From contig NC_017586.1 of NCBI RefSeq assembly GCF_000240165.1, positions 4,725,228 to 4,789,227 on the forward strand: DNA of 64,000 nucleotides. Reading direction: 5' to 3'. The notes under the pieces are model-generated. The model had not been told where the DNA came from, did not search any database, and saw nothing but the letters and a program-made list of their open reading frames with translations. Shown here in pieces: positions 39,699 to 49,042 of this stretch; positions within the stretch are counted from its first letter, which is position 1, and every line of letters begins with the position of its first letter. This stretch comes from Streptantibioticus cattleyicolor NRRL 8057 = DSM 46488 (GTDB lineage: Bacteria > Actinomycetota > Actinomycetes > Streptomycetales > Streptomycetaceae). The position numbers were made by a program, and so were the translations under genes.

Positions 39699-41308
39699 TG
39701 GTCTTCGCCCGCACCGGCTCGGTCGCCCTCGTCGGCGTCGAAGGCGTCGTCGTCGAGGTCCAGGCCGACCTCGAACCCGGAGTCGCCGCCTTCACCCTGG
39801 TCGGCCTGCCCGACAAGAGCCTGTTCGAAAGCCGTGACCGGGTCCGCGCCGCCCTCGTCAACAGCGGCGAGACCTGGCCGCAGAAGAAGCTCACCGTGGG
39901 CCTCAGCCCCGCCTCGGTGCCCAAGTCCGGCAGCGGTTTCGATCTCGCCGTGGCCTGCGCCGTCCTCGCCGCCGCCGAACGGATCGACCCGGCCGCCATC
40001 GCCGACCTGATGCTGATCGGCGAACTCGGCCTGGACGGCCGGGTCCGCCCGGTACGCGGCGTGCTCCCCGCCGTCCTCGCCGCCGCCGACGCCGGCTACC
40101 GGCAGGTGGTCGTCCCGGAACGCACGGCCGCCGAAGCCAGTCTCGTCCCCGGGGTCTCCGTGCTCGGGGTACGCACCCTGCGCCAGCTGATCGCCGTGCT
40201 CAACGACGAGCCCGTCCCCGACGAGCCCCGCGACGACGAGGAGGGCCGCCCCGATCCGCTCGGCGCCGCCCTCACCGTCCCCGGCCTCGCCGCCGCGGGC
40301 CCCGGCCGCGACATCGGCCCCGCCCTCGACCTCGCCGACGTGGCCGGGCAGCACACCGCCCGGCACGCCCTGGAGATCGCCGCCGCCGGCGGCCACCACC
40401 TCCACCTGTGCGGACCGCCCGGGGCCGGCAAGACGATGCTGGCCGAACGGCTGCCCGGCCTGCTGCCGCCGCTGTCCGCCAAGGAAGCGCTGGAGGTCAC
40501 CGCGATCCACTCGGTGGCCGGCGTGCTGCCGCCCGGCAAACCGCTGATCGACACCCCGCCCTACTACGCCCCGCACCACTCGGCCACCATGCCCGCCCTC
40601 GTCGGCGGCGGCAGCGGCCTGCCCCGCCCCGGCGCCTGCTCGCTGGCCCACAACGGGGTGCTCTTCCTGGACGAGGCGCCCGAGTTCCCCTCCCGGGTAC
40701 TGGAAGCGCTGCGCCAGCCGCTGGAGTCCGGCCATGTGGTGGTGGCGCGGGCCGCCGGGGTGATGCGGCTGCCCGCCCGGTTCCTGCTGGTGCTCGCCTC
40801 CAACCCGTGTCCGTGCGGGCGCCACGGCATGGCCGCCGGTGGCTGCGACTGCACCCCCAGCGCCGTCCGCCGCTACCAGGGCCGGCTCTCCGGACCCCTG
40901 ATGGACCGCGTCGACCTGCGCGTCACCGCCGAGGCCGTCAGCCGCGCCCAACTCGCCGGAGCCGGCCGCCAGGAGAGCAGCGCCGAGGTCGCCGTCCGGG
41001 TGCGCGAGGCCCGCGACCGCGCCGCCGCCCGCTACCGCGAACTGCCCTGGCACACCAACAGCCAAGTCCCCGGCCACGAACTGCGCACCCGCTGGCAACT
41101 GGCCCCCGGCGCGCTGCGCGACGTCGAACGCGAGATGGAACGCGGCCTGCTCACCGCCCGCGGCCTCGACAGGGTCCTGCGGGTCGCCTGGACCGTCGCC
41201 GACCTCGCCGGCCACGACCGCCCCGACGCCGACGACCTCGCCCACGCCCTCCACCTGCGCACCGGCGTCCACCGCGGCGTCCCCGTCCCAGCCGGGAGCG
41301 CCCCATGA
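39698..41308 (+). CDS. comM: ComM / YifB Mg-chelatase-like AAA+ ATPase
   Basis: 536 residues: an N-terminal Lon-protease-like (S5-fold) domain (about 1-170), a Mg-chelatase AAA+ domain with Walker A GPPGAGKTML (about 245) and VLFLDEAPEF, an NPCPCGR Cys cluster, and a C-terminal helical lid. ComM is a hexameric helicase that promotes branch migration during natural transformation in Vibrio; its role in Streptomyces is unknown. Its start overlaps the yraN stop and its stop overlaps the dprA start (ATGA). Confidence 0.95.
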   Translation: MVFARTGSVALVGVEGVVVEVQADLEPGVAAFTLVGLPDKSLFESRDRVRAALVNSGETWPQKKLTVGLSPASVPKSGSGFDLAVACAVLAAAERIDPAAIADLMLIGELGLDGRVRPVRGVLPAVLAAADAGYRQVVVPERTAAEASLVPGVSVLGVRTLRQLIAVLNDEPVPDEPRDDEEGRPDPLGAALTVPGLAAAGPGRDIGPALDLADVAGQHTARHALEIAAAGGHHLHLCGPPGAGKTMLAERLPGLLPPLSAKEALEVTAIHSVAGVLPPGKPLIDTPPYYAPHHSATMPALVGGGSGLPRPGACSLAHNGVLFLDEAPEFPSRVLEALRQPLESGHVVVARAAGVMRLPARFLLVLASNPCPCGRHGMAAGGCDCTPSAVRRYQGRLSGPLMDRVDLRVTAEAVSRAQLAGAGRQESSAEVAVRVREARDRAAARYRELPWHTNSQVPGHELRTRWQLAPGALRDVEREMERGLLTARGLDRVLRVAWTVADLAGHDRPDADDLAHALHLRTGVHRGVPVPAGSAP

Positions 41309-43362
41309 CCACCCCCACCCCCCGCCCGAATCCCGACCACCCGCCCGGCACCGCCTCCCACGACCCTCTGGCCGGCCACCGGGACCCGGCGACCGTCCAG
41401 CGTCCCGGTCCCTACCAGCACGCCGCGCCCCCCATGGATCCCCCGGTCCTCCCCGGTCCCAGAGCGCGTCCGGACGGAACGGCTCGCTCGGACTCGCCAG
41501 GCCACCCGAACCCGTTGCCCGAGCCAGCCCCTGCGGGCTACCCGGACTCCGCGTCCCTCACGGAACCGTCAGTTCTGCCCGACCCCGGGGCCCACCCAGG
41601 CCCATTGGCCCAACAAGCCCCGGCGGCCGACCAGTCCGGGCCGGGCGACCCGTGTCCCGGGCCCTGCCGGGACTCCGCGTGCTTCGCGGATCCGCCGGTT
41701 CTTCTCAGCGCCGGGGCGCCCCCGGGCCGGGCGGTCCATCCGCATCCTGACTCCCTTCCGGGCGCCGCGACCCACCCAGGCCCGTTGGCCCAACAAGTGT
41801 CAGCAGCCGACCAGCCCCGGCCGGGCAACCCGTATCCCGGGCCCTGCCGGGATTCCACGTCCCTCGCGGATCCGCCGGTTCTCCCCGGTGCCGGGGCGCC
41901 CCCGGGCTGGGCGATCCACCCGCACGCTGAGCCCCTTCCGGGCGCCGCGCCCCACCCGAACCCAGCGATCCAGCAAGTCTCCGCGGCTCACTCCGATCCC
42001 GAGGCCGTGCACGCCTCGGCGTCCTACCCGCGCGCCGACCCCCTCCCCGGCATCTCCCCGGAGCCGGCGACCCGCTCGGGCTCCGCGGACGACCGGGGCC
42101 CGGAGGTCGGCCCCGGCACCGGGATCTCCCCGCCCCCGGCGATCCGCCCCGGCGCCGCGGCCTCCCTCGCCCCGGCGGCCTTCCCGGGCCGGGCCACCGC
42201 GCGGTGGGAACAGGGGGAGCGGTGGGCTCGGGCCGCGCTGACCCGGATCACCGAGCCGGGGGACCGGGTGGTGGGGCGCAGTCTGCGGGAACGGGGGGCC
42301 GAGGCCACGTTGCGGGCCCTGGTCGCGGGGCGCGGGCTGCCGGGGATGGGGGCACGCCGGGCCGCCGGATACCGGGCCCGTGCCGAACGGGCCGACCCCG
42401 ACGCAGACCTCGCCACGGTCACCGCGCGCGGCGGGCGCTTCATCTGCCCCGGCGACCCCGAATGGCCGGGGCAACTGGCCGACCTCGGCGACGAGGAACC
42501 GGTGGGGCTGTGGCTGCGGGGCCGGCCCAACCTGCGTCTGTGGGCGCTGCGTTCGGTCGCCGTGGTCGGGGCCCGGGCGTGCACCGAATACGGCAATCAC
42601 GTCGGCGCGGCACTCGGCGCCGGGCTCGCCGAGGCCGGCTGGACGGTGGTCTCCGGCGCCGCGCACGGGGTGGACGGCGCGGCCCACCGCGGCGCCCTCG
42701 CGGCCGGCGGGGCGACCGTCGGGGTGGTCGCCGGGGGCGTCGACGTCCACTATCCGCCCAGTCACGCCGAGTTGCTCGAACGCATCGCCCAACAGGGGCT
42801 GCTCGTCGGCGAGCTGGCCCCCGGAGACCACCCGACGCGCAGCCGGTTCGTCCTGCGCAACCGGGTCATCGCGGCGCTCACCCGGGGCACCGTGGTGGTG
42901 GAGGCCCGGCTGCGCAGCGGCTCCCTGATCACCGCGCGGCGCGCCGCCGAACTCGGCCGGGTGGTGATGGCGGTGCCCGGCCCGGTCACCTCTGACCTGT
43001 CCTCCGGCACCCACGGACTGCTGCGCGGCACCGCCCAGTTGGTGACCGACGCGGCCGACGTGGTCGAACTCGTCGGCAGCATCGGTGACGACCTGTCACC
43101 ACCGCGCCGTGGCCCCGTCCTCCCGCGCGACCTGCTCCCGCGCGGCGCCGCACAGGTGCTGGACGCCTTGCCGGCGCGCGGCGCCGCGCCCGCCGAAGCC
43201 GTCGCCCGGCAGGCGGCGACCACCCCGGACGACGCCCTGGCCCGCCTGCACGAACTGCGCGCGCTCGGCTTCGTGACGCACGACGACACCGGGTGGCGGC
43301 TGGCCCGTCCGGCCGGCGGGGGACGGCTGGAGCCGGCCGGGGAAGGAGGCGCCCGGCCCTGA
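41305..43362 (+). CDS. dprA: DNA-processing protein DprA with long repeat-containing N-terminus
   Basis: 685 residues against about 370-390 in most DprA proteins. The conserved part starts near residue 300 (ERWARAALTRI): SAM-like region, Rossmann-fold DprA domain with SVAVVGAR and VVSGAAHGVDGAAHRGAL, and a C-terminal winged helix (QVLDALPARGA). DprA loads RecA on single-stranded DNA. The first about 300 residues are Pro/Gly/Ala/His-rich and contain two 60-residue tandem repeats plus a partial one. ATG 41305 overlaps the comM stop; a later start at the conserved domain is possible, but the frame is open and coupled. Confidence 0.93.
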   Translation: MTTPTPRPNPDHPPGTASHDPLAGHRDPATVQRPGPYQHAAPPMDPPVLPGPRARPDGTARSDSPGHPNPLPEPAPAGYPDSASLTEPSVLPDPGAHPGPLAQQAPAADQSGPGDPCPGPCRDSACFADPPVLLSAGAPPGRAVHPHPDSLPGAATHPGPLAQQVSAADQPRPGNPYPGPCRDSTSLADPPVLPGAGAPPGWAIHPHAEPLPGAAPHPNPAIQQVSAAHSDPEAVHASASYPRADPLPGISPEPATRSGSADDRGPEVGPGTGISPPPAIRPGAAASLAPAAFPGRATARWEQGERWARAALTRITEPGDRVVGRSLRERGAEATLRALVAGRGLPGMGARRAAGYRARAERADPDADLATVTARGGRFICPGDPEWPGQLADLGDEEPVGLWLRGRPNLRLWALRSVAVVGARACTEYGNHVGAALGAGLAEAGWTVVSGAAHGVDGAAHRGALAAGGATVGVVAGGVDVHYPPSHAELLERIAQQGLLVGELAPGDHPTRSRFVLRNRVIAALTRGTVVVEARLRSGSLITARRAAELGRVVMAVPGPVTSDLSSGTHGLLRGTAQLVTDAADVVELVGSIGDDLSPPRRGPVLPRDLLPRGAAQVLDALPARGAAPAEAVARQAATTPDDALARLHELRALGFVTHDDTGWRLARPAGGGRLEPAGEGGARP
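41503..41994 (+). repeat. 180-bp tandem repeats in the 5' part of dprA
   Basis: Two full units, 41635-41814 and 41815-41994 (residues 111-170 and 171-230), share GDPCPGPCRDS/GNPYPGPCRDS, ADPPVL, GAPPG, VHPH, LPGAA and AQQVSAAD-type words. A partial preceding unit (about 41503-41634) has SLTEPSVLPDPGAHPGPLAQQ. Period is exactly 60 codons, so the frame is kept. Confidence 0.85.
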
Positions 43363-43651
43363 CGGCCCGTCCCGGTCACCGACCCGGTCAACACACCATC
43401 AGGTGACAGCACGGTTCTTGACCTGGGCCGACCGGATGATGAGGTTAGGGGGAGACCGCAGGGCGCTCCGTCCCGCACCGGCCGCGGCAACGGCCGGGGA
43501 GGACGACCCCCGTCGCTCCATGTGCAGGACGGAACGTATCTGCGGGCAAGCTCACCCGAACGTCGTAGCGCAGAGCGACGGTCCGGTCACGCTACGCTCC
43601 CGGTGACTGAGACCCCCACCAACGTCACGGCAGAACGGCTCAAGGCGACGC

Positions 43652-44497
43652 ATGCCCCAGCACACCTCCGGGCCTGACCGCTCGGCGGCGGCGACCGACC
43701 GCCGCGCCTCTCCGCACGCCCGGAACGCCGCCCCGACCGCCCTCGACGAACTGTGGCGCACCTACAAGGCCACCGGGGAACCCCGCCTGCGCGAGCAGCT
43801 GATCCTGCACTACTCGCCCCTGGTCAAATACGTCGCCGGGCGGGTCAGCGTCGGCCTGCCGCCCAACGTCGAACAGGCCGACTTCGTCTCCTCCGGGGTC
43901 TTCGGCCTGATCGACGCCATCGAGAAGTTCGAGCCGGAACGCTCGATCAAGTTCGAGACCTACGCCATCACCCGGATCCGCGGCGCCATGATCGACGAGC
44001 TGCGGGCGCTCGACTGGATCCCGCGTTCGGTACGCCAGAAGGCCCGGGCCGTGGAACGCGCCTACGCCACGCTGGAGGCCAAGTACCACCGCACCCCCTC
44101 CGAGGCCGAGGTGGCCGAGGAGATGGACATCACCGTCGAGGAACTCCACTCGATCTTCAGCCAGCTCTCCCTCGCCAACGTGGTCGCCCTGGAGGAACTG
44201 CTGCACGTCGGCGGCGAGAACGGCGACCGGCTCAGCCTCGTCGACACCCTGGAGGACCGCGCCGCCGACAACCCCGTCGAGGTCGCCGAGGACCGGGAAC
44301 TGCGCCGGCTCCTCGCCCGCGCCGTGGCCACCCTCCCGGAGCGCGAGAAGACCGTCGTCACCCTCTACTACTACGAGGGGCTCACCCTGGCCGAGATCGG
44401 CCAGGTGCTCGGGGTCACCGAGAGCCGGGTCAGCCAGATCCACACCAAATCGGTGCTCCAGCTGCGGGCCAAGCTCGCCGACGTGGGACGCGGCTGA
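43652..44497 (+). CDS. whiG: RNA polymerase sigma factor WhiG
   Basis: 281 residues, FliA/WhiG-type sigma factor. Region 2 ([19 protein letters not shown] ... [18 protein letters not shown]), region 3 ([24 protein letters not shown]) and the region 4 helix-turn-helix ([20 protein letters not shown]) are complete. WhiG starts the transition of aerial hyphae to sporulation; its activity is blocked by the anti-sigma RsiG with c-di-GMP. Here it follows dprA after 289 bp with nothing else in between. Ribosome site is weak (AAGGCG). Confidence 0.97.
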   Translation: MPQHTSGPDRSAAATDRRASPHARNAAPTALDELWRTYKATGEPRLREQLILHYSPLVKYVAGRVSVGLPPNVEQADFVSSGVFGLIDAIEKFEPERSIKFETYAITRIRGAMIDELRALDWIPRSVRQKARAVERAYATLEAKYHRTPSEAEVAEEMDITVEELHSIFSQLSLANVVALEELLHVGGENGDRLSLVDTLEDRAADNPVEVAEDRELRRLLARAVATLPEREKTVVTLYYYEGLTLAEIGQVLGVTESRVSQIHTKSVLQLRAKLADVGRG

Positions 44498-45782
44498 CCC
44501 CCGCGCACGGCCGGGTCCGTACAGTGGTGAGGTGCCCAAGATTCGAGCGGCCTCGGTGGCCGAGCACCGGACGATGCAGCGCGGCGCCCTGCTGGACGCG
44601 GCGCGTTCCCTGCTCTCCGAAGGGGGTACCGAAGCGCTGACCTTCCCCGCCCTCGCCCGCCGCACCGGGCTCGCCCGTTCCTCGGTGTACGAGTACTTCC
44701 GCTCCCGGGCCGCCGTGGTGGAGGAGCTGTGCGCCGTGGACTTCCCCGTCTGGGCGGCGGAGGTGGAGTCGGCGATGGCGGCGGCCGACACCCCCGAGGG
44801 CAAGATCGAGGCGTATGTGCGGCGGCAGCTCGCGCTCGTCGGCGACCGCCGCCACCGGGCCGTCGTGGCGATCTCCGCCGGTGAGCTGGACGCCGGCGCC
44901 CGGGAGAAGATCCGGGCCGCGCACGGCGGACTGATCGCCATGGTGGTCGAGGCGCTCGGCGAACTCGGCCACGAGGAGCCCAGGCTGACCGCCATGCTGC
45001 TCCAGGGCGTGGTCGACGCCGCGGTGCGCCGCATCGAACTCGGCGCGGCCGAGGACCCGGAACGGATCACCTCCGCCGCCGTCGCCATGGCGCTCGACGG
45101 CGTCCGCGCCCCCCGGCACCGCCCGTCCGGCCACTGACCCGCCCGCCACCGGGCCTCGCGGCGCCCCCGGCACCGGCACCCCGAACACCGGCAGCAGCCG
45201 GGACCGTCCGCCGTACCGCAGCCGGGGCGGCAGCAGCGACAGCGGGTCCAGATACGCCTCGCCCCGCAGCAGCCCCCAGTGCAGACACCCCGCGGGGCAG
45301 TGGTAGGGCCCCGGGCCCAGCGTGCCCACCGGGTCTCCGGCGCCCACCACGGTGCCGTCCCGCACGGCCGCCCGCACCGGCTCGTACGTCGTGCGCAGCG
45401 CCGGGGTGCCGGTGCCGGACAGCTCGACGGTGACCACGCCGGCCCCCGCCACCGTCCCCGCGAAGACCACGCGGCCCGGCGCCGCCGAGACCACCGGGGT
45501 GCCGGGCGGTGCCGCCAGGTCCACCCCGCGGTGGCCGGCCGACCACCGCCGGGCCGGCGGCGCGAAGCCGCGCACCACCACCGGGCGGCGGCCGTCCGCG
45601 GCACGCACCGGCCACGCCCGGCCCCCCGGTACGCCGGACCCCTCGGCGTACCGGGACCCGTACCCGTACGCGTACGCCCACAGCACCCGCGCCGGGCGGG
45701 CGGTGGCCGGCAGCAGCGTGAGGAGCGCGGCGAGCGCCGCCACCGGCACCCACTCGTGCAACCGCTTCGTCCCCGTCTTCAT
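44430..45782 (-). CDS. Secreted M23 peptidase, reading frame running antisense through tetR
   Basis: Signal peptide at about 1-30 ([20 protein letters not shown]), then an M23/LytM domain with the zinc ligands HRGVD (about 89) and CLHWGL (about 180); such proteins cut or bind peptidoglycan cross-links. Homologues end soon after this point, about residue 215, but here no stop appears until 44430, giving 450 residues. The last about 215 codons are antisense to the entire tetR gene and whiG's end, and their translation (His/Gly/Asp-rich) does not look like a domain. Start ATG 45782 is clear; the true 3' end is doubtful. Confidence 0.75.
   Translation of the reverse strand: MKTGTKRLHEWVPVAALAALLTLLPATARPARVLWAYAYGYGSRYAEGSGVPGGRAWPVRAADGRRPVVVRGFAPPARRWSAGHRGVDLAAPPGTPVVSAAPGRVVFAGTVAGAGVVTVELSGTGTPALRTTYEPVRAAVRDGTVVGAGDPVGTLGPGPYHCPAGCLHWGLLRGEAYLDPLSLLPPRLRYGGRSRLLPVFGVPVPGAPRGPVAGGSVAGRAVPGGADAVERHGDGGGGDPFRVLGRAEFDAAHRGVDHALEQHGGQPGLLVAEFAERLDHHGDQSAVRGPDLLPGAGVQLTGGDRHDGPVAAVADERELPPHIRLDLALGGVGRRHRRLHLRRPDGEVHGAQLLHHGGPGAEVLVHRGTGEPGAAGEGGEGQRFGTPFGEQGTRRVQQGAALHRPVLGHRGRSNLGHLTTVRTRPCAGVSRVPRRRAWPAAGAPIWCGSG
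44532..45137 (+). CDS. TetR-family transcriptional regulator
   Basis: 201 residues. N-terminal helix-turn-helix is standard ([21 protein letters not shown], about 34-55), followed by an all-helical ligand domain of typical length. GTG 44532 with GTGAG upstream. It is 34 bp behind whiG and may be cotranscribed with it. Its entire length is covered on the other strand by an uninterrupted extension of the M23 peptidase frame. Target and ligand unknown. Confidence 0.88.
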   Translation: MPKIRAASVAEHRTMQRGALLDAARSLLSEGGTEALTFPALARRTGLARSSVYEYFRSRAAVVEELCAVDFPVWAAEVESAMAAADTPEGKIEAYVRRQLALVGDRRHRAVVAISAGELDAGAREKIRAAHGGLIAMVVEALGELGHEEPRLTAMLLQGVVDAAVRRIELGAAEDPERITSAAVAMALDGVRAPRHRPSGH

Positions 45783-46139
45783 GGCCGTACCGTGCACCAG
45801 GGACCGCTCCGCGTGGGGATCATGGGCGCAATCTGTGGAGAACCCGCCGCCTGTGGAGAACCCGGTCACCGATTCGGTGGAAATCGGCCGTGTCGCCCGG
45901 CGGCGGCACGGTCCCGTACACTTTCCCTGGCGGCCCGGGCCACCGGGTCGACTTCGCACGCCCCGCCGCTGTCGAACCTCCTTGGCGAACCCGCAGTGAA
46001 CCAAGGCCGACGGCGGACAGTGCCCCTCGGTCCTCGGAAAGACGCGCCTCCGCGCGACGCCCGCGGCACGGCGCTCCGGGGCGTCAGGAGTGGCGGCCAC
46101 CCGGCCGTCGCGGAAACCGAGTACCCAAGGAGTACGGCC
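45783..46139. promoter_or_regulatory. Divergent M23 / rpsB region with two DnaA-box-like direct repeats
   Basis: A 357-bp spacer with no convincing gene. CTGTGGAGAACCC occurs perfectly at 45833-45845 and 45851-45863. Within each, TGTGGAGAA is the complement of TTCTCCACA, which fits the degenerate Streptomyces DnaA-box consensus (Y-Y-V-TCCACA). Two co-oriented boxes 18 bp apart suggest DnaA binding. The rpsB promoter and leader lie downstream of them; no clear -35/-10 pair was fixed. Confidence 0.45.
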
Positions 46140-47036
46140 ATGGCCGTCGTCACGATGCGGGAGCTGCTGGAGAGCGGCGTCCACTTCGGGCACCAGACCC
46201 GCCGTTGGAACCCGAAGATGAAGCGCTTCATCTTCACCGAGCGCAACGGCATCTACATCATCGACCTGCTCCAGTCGCTGTCGTACATCGACCGCGCCTA
46301 CGAGTTCGTCAAGGAGACCGTCGCCCACGGCGGTTCCATCCTCTTCGTCGGTACCAAGAAGCAGGCCCAGGAGGCCATCGCCGAGCAGGCGACCCGCGTC
46401 GGCATGCCGTACGTCAACCAGCGCTGGCTGGGCGGCATGCTCACCAACTTCTCGACCGTCTACAAGCGCCTGCAGCGCCTGAAGGAGCTCGAGGAGATCG
46501 ACTTCACGGACGTGGCCGCCTCCGGCCTCACCAAGAAGGAGCTCCTGGTCCTCGAGCGCGAGAAGAACAAGCTCGAGAAGACCCTCGGCGGTATCCGCGA
46601 CATGCAGAAGGTGCCCAGCGCCGTCTGGATCGTGGACACCAAGAAGGAGCACATCGCCGTCGGTGAGGCGCGCAAGCTGCGCATCCCGGTCGTCGCCATC
46701 CTGGACACCAACTGCGACCCGGACGAGGTCGACTACAAGATCCCGGGCAACGACGACGCGATCCGCTCGGTCACCCTGCTCACCCGCGTGATCGCCGACG
46801 CCGTCGCCGAGGGCCTGATCGCCCGTTCCGGCGCCGCCACCGGTGACAAGGCCGCCCCGGCCGAGCCGCTGGCCGAGTGGGAGCGCGAGCTGCTGGAGGG
46901 CGAGAAGGCCAAGGCCGAGCAGGCTCCGGCCGAGCAGGCCCCGGCCGCGGAGGCCACCGAGGCCCCGGCCGAGACCGCCACCGAGGCGCCCGCCGAGACC
47001 GCCACCGAGGCCCCGGCCGAGGGCGACCAGGCCTGA
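46140..47036 (+). CDS. rpsB: 30S ribosomal protein S2
   Basis: 298 residues. S2 core ([20 protein letters not shown] through about 240) is followed by an actinomycete-type Ala/Pro/Glu-rich tail with short APAETATE repeats. A CCAAGGAG ribosome site precedes ATG 46140. Forms a conserved unit with tsf; a long hairpin separates the two genes. Confidence 0.98.
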   Translation: MAVVTMRELLESGVHFGHQTRRWNPKMKRFIFTERNGIYIIDLLQSLSYIDRAYEFVKETVAHGGSILFVGTKKQAQEAIAEQATRVGMPYVNQRWLGGMLTNFSTVYKRLQRLKELEEIDFTDVAASGLTKKELLVLEREKNKLEKTLGGIRDMQKVPSAVWIVDTKKEHIAVGEARKLRIPVVAILDTNCDPDEVDYKIPGNDDAIRSVTLLTRVIADAVAEGLIARSGAATGDKAAPAEPLAEWERELLEGEKAKAEQAPAEQAPAAEATEAPAETATEAPAETATEAPAEGDQA

Positions 47037-47053
47037 GCCCACACGGCTGACCG

Positions 47054-47095
47054 ACGGCGGGGGACGGGGACTTCACAAGGTCCGGCCCCCGCCGT
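47054..47095 (+). terminator. rpsB-tsf intergenic attenuator hairpin
   Basis: ACGGCGGGGG (47054-47063) pairs perfectly with CCCCCGCCGT (47086-47095) across a 22-nt loop, 17 bp after the rpsB stop. An attenuator between rpsB and tsf has been described in Streptomyces as far as I recall, which would let S2 be made in excess of EF-Ts. Confidence 0.75.
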
Positions 47096-47139
47096 TCACC
47101 GGTAACCCCCCGACTTTCCGAGAAGAGATTCCAGGGACC

Positions 47140-47973
47140 ATGGCGAACTTCACCGCCGCCGACGTCAAGAAGCTCCGCGAGAGCACCGGCGCCGGCATGA
47201 TGGACTGCAAGAAGGCGCTGGACGAGGCCGAGGGCAACCTCGAGAAGGCCGTCGAGATCCTCCGCGTCAAGGGCCAGAAGGGCGTCGCCAAGCGCGAGAG
47301 CCGCACCACCGCCAACGGTGCCGTCGTCGCCGTCCTCGAGGACGGCAAGGCTGGCGTGCTGCTGGAGCTGGACTGCGAGACCGACTTCGTCGCCAAGGGT
47401 GACAAGTTCGTGGCCGTCGCCGAGACCATCGCCAAGCACACCGCCGCCACCAAGCCGGCCGACCTGGCCGCCCTGCTCGCCTCCGAGATCGAGTCCGGCA
47501 AGACCGTGCAGGCGTTCGTGGACGAGGCCAACGCCACCCTCGGCGAGAAGATCGTGCTGAGCCGCTTCGCGCAGTTCACCGACGGCTACGTCGCCTCCTA
47601 CCTGCACCGCACCAACCCGGACCTGCCCCCGCAGGTCGGCGTGCTGGTCGAGCTGGACCAGGAGAACGCCGAGATCGCCAAGGACGTGGCGCAGCACATC
47701 GCCGCCTTCGCGCCGAAGTTCCTCTCCCGCGACGAGATCCCGGCCGAGACCGTGGAGAACGAGCGCCGGGTCGCCGAGGCCACCGCGCGCGAGGAGGGCA
47801 AGCCGGAGGCGGCCCTGCCGAAGATCGTCGAAGGCCGCGTCAACGGCTTCTTCAAGGAGAACGTCGTCCTGGAGCAGGCGTTCGCCAAGGACAACAAGAA
47901 GACCGTGCAGCAGGTGCTGAACGAGGCCGGCGTCACGCTCAAGCGTTTCGCGCGCTTCCGCGTCGGCGTCTGA
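47140..47973 (+). CDS. tsf: Elongation factor Ts
   Basis: 277 residues: UBA-like N-terminal domain (1-55) with [17 protein letters not shown], then the core with the TDFVAKG motif (FV) that inserts into EF-Tu. Catalyses GDP/GTP exchange on EF-Tu. ATG 47140 follows CCAGGGA. Normal length for actinobacteria. Confidence 0.98.
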   Translation: MANFTAADVKKLRESTGAGMMDCKKALDEAEGNLEKAVEILRVKGQKGVAKRESRTTANGAVVAVLEDGKAGVLLELDCETDFVAKGDKFVAVAETIAKHTAATKPADLAALLASEIESGKTVQAFVDEANATLGEKIVLSRFAQFTDGYVASYLHRTNPDLPPQVGVLVELDQENAEIAKDVAQHIAAFAPKFLSRDEIPAETVENERRVAEATAREEGKPEAALPKIVEGRVNGFFKENVVLEQAFAKDNKKTVQQVLNEAGVTLKRFARFRVGV

Positions 47974-48048
47974 TCCGCACCGGAGAAGACCCGCGGCCCG
48001 GTCAGGGTCGTACGCGGTCGGCCGTGCGCCGGCCGGCCGCAGTTGTGA

Positions 48049-48106
48049 CGAGGAGGCCATTGCCGTCGAGGGAACCACACCCGGACCCACGGCAATGGCC
48101 TTCTCG
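48049..48106 (+). terminator. 18-bp hairpin between tsf and pyrH
   Basis: Bases 48049-48066 pair with 48089-48106 (core AGGCCATTGCCGT / ACGGCAATGGCCT, perfect 13 bp; outer pairs with one G-T) across a 22-nt loop. It ends 21 bp before the pyrH start. It may terminate the rpsB-tsf transcript or attenuate entry into pyrH. Confidence 0.75.
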
Positions 48107-48127
48107 CGTGTGCACGAGGAGGACCCC

Positions 48128-48898
48128 ATGGACAAGGACGCCCGCAACGACGACGGCACGCACCGCGAGGACGGGAGCGCCAAGCGCTTCCTGTTGAAGC
48201 TGTCCGGTGAGGCGTTCGCCGGGGGAGGGGGCCTCGGCGTCGACCCCGACGTCGTGCACGCCATCGCCCGCGAGATCGCCGCCGTGGTCCGGGACGGCAC
48301 CCAGATCGCCGTGGTGATCGGCGGCGGCAACTTCTTCCGCGGCGCCGAACTCCAGCAGCGCGGCATGGACCGGGCCCGCTCGGACTACATGGGCATGCTG
48401 GGCACCGTGATGAACTGCCTCGCCCTCCAGGACTTCCTGGAGAAGGAGGGCATCGACACCCGCGTGCAGACCGCCATCACCATGGGCCAGGTCGCCGAGC
48501 CGTACATCCCGCTGCGCGCCATCCGCCACCTGGAGAAGGGGCGCGTGGTCATCTTCGGCGCCGGCATGGGCATGCCGTACTTCTCCACCGACACCACCGC
48601 CGCCCAGCGCGCCCTGGAGATCCACGCCGAGGCCATCCTGATGGGCAAGAACGGCGTGGACGGGGTCTACGACTCCGACCCCAAGGTCAACCCGGACGCG
48701 GTGAAGTTCGACGCCCTGGAGTACGGCGAGGTGATCTCCCGCGACCTGCGGGTGGCCGACGCCACCGCGATCACGCTGTGCCGCGACAACGAGCTGCCCA
48801 TCCTCGTCTTCGAGCTCCTCACCGAAGGGAACATCGCGCGCGCCGTGAAGGGTGAGAAGATCGGCACGCTGGTGAGCGGGCACGGCACCCGGGACTGA
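48128..48898 (+). CDS. pyrH: UMP kinase
   Basis: 256 residues, amino-acid-kinase fold, bacterial hexameric UMP kinase. Key segments: [25 protein letters not shown] (phosphate loop), [21 protein letters not shown]-type region beginning [11 protein letters not shown], and [15 protein letters not shown]. Phosphorylates UMP for nucleotide synthesis. GAGGAGG before ATG 48128 fixes the start; a 25-residue acidic N-terminal extension precedes the fold, common in Streptomyces. Confidence 0.97.
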   Translation: MDKDARNDDGTHREDGSAKRFLLKLSGEAFAGGGGLGVDPDVVHAIAREIAAVVRDGTQIAVVIGGGNFFRGAELQQRGMDRARSDYMGMLGTVMNCLALQDFLEKEGIDTRVQTAITMGQVAEPYIPLRAIRHLEKGRVVIFGAGMGMPYFSTDTTAAQRALEIHAEAILMGKNGVDGVYDSDPKVNPDAVKFDALEYGEVISRDLRVADATAITLCRDNELPILVFELLTEGNIARAVKGEKIGTLVSGHGTRD

Positions 48899-48913
48899 CC
48901 CGTCCGCCGCCCC

Positions 48914-48941
48914 GCCGGACCCGAGGCGACGAAGGTCCGGC
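48914..48941 (+). terminator. Hairpin between pyrH and frr
   Basis: GCCGGAC (48914-48920) pairs with GTCCGGC (48935-48941); flanking CCCCG and GCGGGG can extend it with a bulge. Weak terminator or spacer structure. Confidence 0.45.
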
Positions 48942-49042
48942 GCGGGGATGGACAAACGCGCTGCCGGTTCGCCACCGTGCAGGGAACACGCGCGCACGCA
49001 GGGGCGAGATGTGAAGCTCACGACCCAGACCAGGAGCACATG

